A stretch of 64,000 nt of DNA from Alentia gelatinosa. Taxonomy: Eukaryota > Annelida > Polychaeta > Phyllodocida > Polynoidae. Numbering within the stretch: the first letter of the stretch is position 1; each line of letters begins with the position of its first letter. The translations under genes and the position numbers were made by a program. The notes below the pieces were generated by a model that saw only the letters and a list, made by a program, of their open reading frames with translations, was not told the origin of the DNA and did not search any database. Location: NCBI GenBank assembly GCA_950022655.1, contig OX465580.1, positions 99,218,797 to 99,282,796 of the forward strand, given 5' to 3'. Below are positions 59,599 to 64,000 of the stretch, in pieces.

Positions 59599-60655
59599 TT
59601 TTTTTTTTTTATCAGAGCTACAATCTGCTGATTTGCAGGTTTTCGTTGTAGTTGTACAGACTTGCACTGAATTGAACATTCAAGGTCAGAATATGCACAG
59701 AGTATGTGTATGGTAATATAACACATTACAATTAGAGATGAGTGAATTATGAGATCAGATGTGTGGGAGAAAACAGATTGATCTGTTTTCAACATGTTAA
59801 TCACTATAGTTACGGATCTGTTACACACCAATTTTTGCATTTAGCACGAATAAATTTGTTATGCATATAACTTGAACTACAGTTTTGAACTTCTGCAGGT
59901 AGTCCGTTCCACCTTATCATGCCCCGGTACATGGGACTCCTCTTGAAAAAGTCTGAACGTGGCCTTTTAAGTTTTACTAATCGTTTCTCCTGACCTCTAG
60001 TCCTTGGGTCATTCGTTAGAGTTAAGTTTTTGGTATATCTTTTCATAAACATCATTAGGAGATTTTTGATCGTGTGGGAGATACAGTTCTCCCAATTCAA
60101 ATTTGAGTCTAGGTGTAAGCCTAAATACTTAAAATTACCACATACTGGTATTGGTGTACCATCCAGAGTCAGTTTTGGGAGATTGGGTACCTGATTATAC
60201 AACCGTAGTTGGTTTGCATGTCCAAATAGACAAAGTTTTGTTTTGTTAACATTGATCAACATGTCATTTTTCTGGCACCACCTTACAAGGATCTCTAGGT
60301 CTTTTTGGAGTCTGTTTATCATAGCTACTGGGTTTGAGTCATTTCCATACAGTACAAGGTCATCTGCGTATAGTAGGTGATTATTATTAAAAGGTAGATC
60401 TTTTATGTCATTAATGAAGCAGTTGAAAAGAAGAGGGCCTAAAATGCTACCTTGGGGAACACCTGAATTATTACATAGACTAGTCGACAGTGTGCTGCCA
60501 GTTCTCGTCTTTTGTTTCCTAGCTGACAAATAACTTGATATACAACCTGCTAATGAACCTTTAATATTGAAGTTGTTGAGTTTTTAATTAATATAGCTCT
60601 ATTAACCCGGTCGAATGCCTTACTAAAATCAATAAAAAGACATGAGCTCATGTAC
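59599..60655 (-). mobile_element. 5'-truncated, internally deleted LINE remnant
   Basis: Minus-strand RT-coding sequence from about 60655 to 59810, then about 200 bp of 3' sequence ending at an A-run (T-run 59599-59610 on the plus strand, beside TATATA). Nothing LINE-like was seen upstream of 60655. Confidence 0.8.
59810..60655 (-). pseudogene. LINE reverse transcriptase, partial and frameshifted
   Basis: Begins inside the palm with CLFIDFSKAFDRVN (motif A, about 60650-60610), then a one-base frameshift near 60580 leads into the main frame. From ATG 60529 this shows NNSGVPQGSILGPLLF, LYADDLVLYG (catalytic YADD), INVNKTKLCLF, NFKYLGLHLDSNLNWE and, near the end, IRWNGLPAEVQ. The stretch between the YLG block and WNGLP is much shorter than in the other LINE here, suggesting an internal deletion of roughly 100 residues. 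Of the jockey/CR1 type by these motifs; inactive. Endonuclease and ORF1 are absent. Confidence 0.87.
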
Positions 60656-61559
60656 ACATAAACTTATATGTAAGGAATATAAAGCAAAGAATAGTATGTA
60701 TTTAGTACATTGATAGTTACAAATATACATCATATATGAATATGGCAGTATATGAGTTGTCGATGTATAGTCTGAACTCAAAATTTGGATACAACAAAAG
60801 ACAGCACACGATTATCAAAAGGATAAAACAAATTATATAGGAAGTCCCCAGGATTTATTTTACTTCTTTATTGTTAGATAATTGTAATCTTAAGGAATAG
60901 TTATTGCATAAATTCTCATCATTTCTAAGCTTTATTGAAAAGTCAATCAAAAAGGTAGTTCATTTGTTAAATGCCAAACTGGAGAAGGTATTTCTGGTTA
61001 TAAAAAACACGATTCAGAGAAAAACAACCTTTAGGCACACAATTAAGACTCCCGACATGTCGCTATAAATGGCCAATCTCAGAACCGCATAGGTGTGACT
61101 AAACTTCATAGAGACAGACATTATCTTCTGTAGTATTGTGCTTTACACTGCTTTCAGAGACACAAAAGGTTCTGGTAAAGATGTGCTTATTTGTCACTCC
61201 AATAAGCTTTTAGCTTAGTAAGCATTAGCGAACCTTTATGGAAGCACTGTAGGCACTTCTCCTATGAATATTCAAAGCTGTTATCCTTCCTTTATAAAGG
61301 GTATCTTCCCAATACCCTCTGCATTATTTGATTATCTATGTGTTATACACATGTATTTAATGATTACATAAAAGAGTATTATTTGAATATCTCTGAATAA
61401 ATCCAGAAATTTGAAAGTGATTTCGATTTCCTCTATTCTAGAATATGTCAACAATATCCTAGAAAAAATGTATCTATGCACATTTTTAGTAAAGGTTTAA
61501 GGCGGCCCTTCTAGGTGTAGCTCACATACCATCGTTTTTACCACGTATCCCTGTCTTAT
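60656..61559. other. Intergenic AT-rich DNA
   Basis: No supported feature. Confidence 0.5.
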
Positions 61560-61729
61560 CTTTCACCCTACTGTCAGCCGCCTCCTGCGTGGCCCACTCA
61601 CGTTCGCCACACTATAGGTCCCACGTCCCCGTTTCAGAACCTAGCACCAGAGGCGTGAAAGAGCTACCCTCTCGGGACTGCCACACCAGCTGGAGGACGC
61701 ACGGGAGCCTCCTACGTGCACGACTCACC

Positions 61730-61975
61730 TTACCTCCAGTGGAAGTCTCCGTAGATTGTCAGTGCTGCGCCGTGCACGTGAGGGAAGATCAAAACGCGGT
61801 GCCGGAGAACTTGAAAGGGAACCCGATAGTCTCCCGTCTCCACGGCCGAGCGTCCGGCGAAGAATTCGGCGCCCCGCCCGCCAGCCTCACGGGCAGCAAA
61901 GATAGGGGCTGATGTGAGGGCGTCCACAGAGCTGGGGGGCCTTCTCCATTCCCCCTGTTCTCTCCCGGCATTCAT
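61730..61975 (-). CDS. Possible first coding exon in a GC-rich island
   Basis: In a GC-rich block (about 61560-61970) the minus strand has an ATG at 61975 with A at -3 and about 80 open codons. The frame ends right at overlapping splice-donor-like sequences, GAG/GTAAGG (exon end 61734) and AAG/GTGAGT (exon end 61729). No domain was recognised and plus-strand frames are also open, so composition alone could explain this. No downstream exon or acceptor was identified. Confidence 0.18.
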   Translation of the reverse strand: MNAGREQGEWRRPPSSVDALTSAPIFAAREAGGRGAEFFAGRSAVETGDYRVPFQVLRHRVLIFPHVHGAALTIYGDFHWR

Positions 61976-64000
61976 GCTCCCTTACTCCTCCATAACCTAC
62001 TTCTCCTTAATATTTCTTATCATAGTTATGTCTATCATCACTGCACACACCGGTCTAAGGAGGAAATGACTCTGGTATGGAACTCAAAACATAATAAAGC
62101 ATATCACATTTTCTATATATCATTTGCTGAATGATATTTCTAATTCACGGCTCAAGGTTTATCATGAACGTGTGGACATAATATCCTCCTCACAGTTGGC
62201 AATGCACTTCTTGTCGCAGTTGTTACGCGTCATCTACTTGAGAAATACAGTCACACACAAAAACATGCCTTCACACCCATTATGCATGGTCATTCCCTGG
62301 CCGTATGTGGACAACACCTTCGTGGGCAGGTACCTTGACCTCCATGGACGCCACTCTCCTAGATCTTTGCTCTACTTCCTGCAGCTACTTATATCTCTGC
62401 ACAGACCTGCCTGTTTGGGAAAAAAATGTGTCCCACCCGCCAGTCTTTCAAATATCTTAAATTCCAAACACGCTGAGGAGTATTTTTCTGTTCTGCTTGT
62501 TAAAAGACATGCTCATATTTATATGGTAAATAATATACACTCATTTTTGTTATCTATTAAGTCAAACCAGACATAGTCTTAGTGATTTCTTTCTTCGGTG
62601 GAAAGAACCTCATGTTTTGTAGGGTTTTGATTGTCAACATAACACATGTGCACATTCCACAGCCTTTTATAAGTCTATGACCTAATCAACAGTGGATTCA
62701 TATTATAAAGTGGTTTAAAGCTGGAAAAAAAACCCACCTGGATTATATGTGAAGCTCATTTAACCGTTACCATATTTCACAACTCAAAATGATGAGTTCT
62801 TCGATTATCATAACTTTTGAAAGTTGCCTTTATTTGAATCTGAAATGTTGGCTGGTTCCGCCTGTCTTTAGTGGATACCCAGGGAACCAGCGTTCGGTTG
62901 AAGCGGAGATAAGTAAGCACTAGCGCCGAGAGACGTCTGCTGGGAGAGTGGTTCCAAACCTATAGTCCCTCTCCTCTGCTGTCATATTTACCTTTTGCCT
63001 CATATATACCCCTCTTTCATCTGATGCCTCTGCTGCTACACCAAAGATCACCCCCCTTCTATTCCAGAACGCCACCCCTTTCTCCTCTTTCCTTTCCTTC
63101 AATTGAGCCTTCCCTGAATTGGGATTTTCCCCCTTTATTTTACACTGTCCTTACATTACCCAAGGTGATACTGGTCAACACTATTGATGTTGTACTATAC
63201 AGGAAATGGGCTAAGATAATTCTTTGCAAAATGAGCTGCTCTCCATACTTAACATAAACGCGAGGCTGCCGTCCCACATTGCCGCCCACTTACTGAGTCT
63301 CTCGCACTGCAGGGTATTAGTATTACCTCGTGTGCTCAAGCTACTGGAGATAGATGTTGTCTGGGGATCCATTCAGTGTAGCGAAGGCCAAATATCAAAG
63401 AGCTGTCCCCGTGAATTATTGGGAGGCCCGTGGTACAGTGTCTGCCGAGCTTAGGTTATATGCGATTAAGTGTATTTCTTTCCTCTTTTCCCCCAGTTGG
63501 GTTTGTTTTTTATTTGATCGGAATGGATGGATCTAATTGAATGTATCGTGTGATAGATGCAGCTCACAGGAAAACACCATTTGCATGGTCAATGTGATGC
63601 AGATGCATTTACCATTCAGGTCATTGAGAACGAAACGCTGATCTATCATCTTATTTCTGACAAAGTTTTCCGCAGAGGATTATGTAAAGTAGTTTTAGAT
63701 GGAAGACTCTAAAGCTTTGGATTCGCGGCGAGAGAGCTTAAGGAATTCTCACAACAGGGCCAACGTTTTTAATCATGATACATGAAAATGGCATATCAGG
63801 CTTATAGAAAGGTGGTTATTTATTGCAGCACATATATCAAGGCTGTCACAGACACTTGGTCACAATAGTGGTACTGATATTCACCAAGTAGATATTCTTA
63901 TTTTCTGTGCACACGCACAAAGACATCATGCTTATCGTATTGTAACTAGGGCTGCACGATCATACCCATGACGTATTTACACCCGTACGTCACACAGAAG
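61976..64000. other. Intergenic DNA with one medium ORF
   Basis: A 150-codon plus ORF (62124-62576) is longer than most chance frames here, but no domain, signal or neighbouring exon was recognised. At 62980-63160 the plus strand is C/T-rich. The rest shows nothing. Confidence 0.4.

Noticed and set aside
62860..62960. Possible 5S-rRNA-like or SINE-like segment
   Set aside because: Only scattered words such as ATAAGTAAGCA and TGGGAGA resemble 5S; the order and spacing of internal promoter boxes do not fit.

Overview
The window looks like animal nuclear DNA, probably from an aquatic invertebrate. The background is AT-rich and nearly gene-free. There are no operons, ribosome-binding sites or dense ORFs. 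The repeats are typical metazoan ones: split-direct-repeat tyrosine-recombinase (YR) retrotransposons, 5'-truncated LINEs, many inverted-repeat MITEs and simple repeats. The species cannot be fixed from the sequence, and no host gene is supported with confidence.

The best-supported content is a complete, apparently young Ngaro/PAT-type YR retrotransposon (DIRS order) at 2664-8095. Its architecture is A1 - gag - RT/RNase H - YR - B1 - A2 - B2. The two A repeats (188 bp) and the two B repeats (307 bp) look identical by eye, and all three reading frames are open. Gag and RT lie in frames offset by -1, and an in-frame A AAA AAC heptamer sits 22 nt before the gag stop, which predicts programmed -1 frameshifting. 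The tetranucleotide AATG is present at both outer ends and at the B1/A2 junction, as expected if YR recombined a circular intermediate into an AATG target.

A second, unrelated and decayed element of the same architecture occupies 38801-43540, inserted in an (AT)n microsatellite. A fragment of a third lineage (RT thumb/RNase H) lies just beyond it at about 43655-44150. A diverged end of a relative of the first element is at 10379-10431. Two 5'-truncated LINE remnants lie on the minus strand (35111-36173 and 59599-60655).

The rest is intergenic DNA full of non-autonomous inverted-repeat elements. These include a Harbinger-like MITE pair (1781-2051, 46021-46282), a 0.5-0.6 kb family (13094-13693, 32427-32939), two head-to-tail MITEs (44781-45222), a family at 45.8 and 52.4-53.1 kb, and a large fold-back (about 49221-49940) with a relative at 13.7-14.75 kb. 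There are also several short hairpins. Two of these (19.8 and 50.5 kb) share a loop motif although their arms are unrelated. Small GC-rich islands at 53.45-54.09 and 61.56-61.97 kb are the only places where I suspect a host promoter or first exon, and the evidence is weak.
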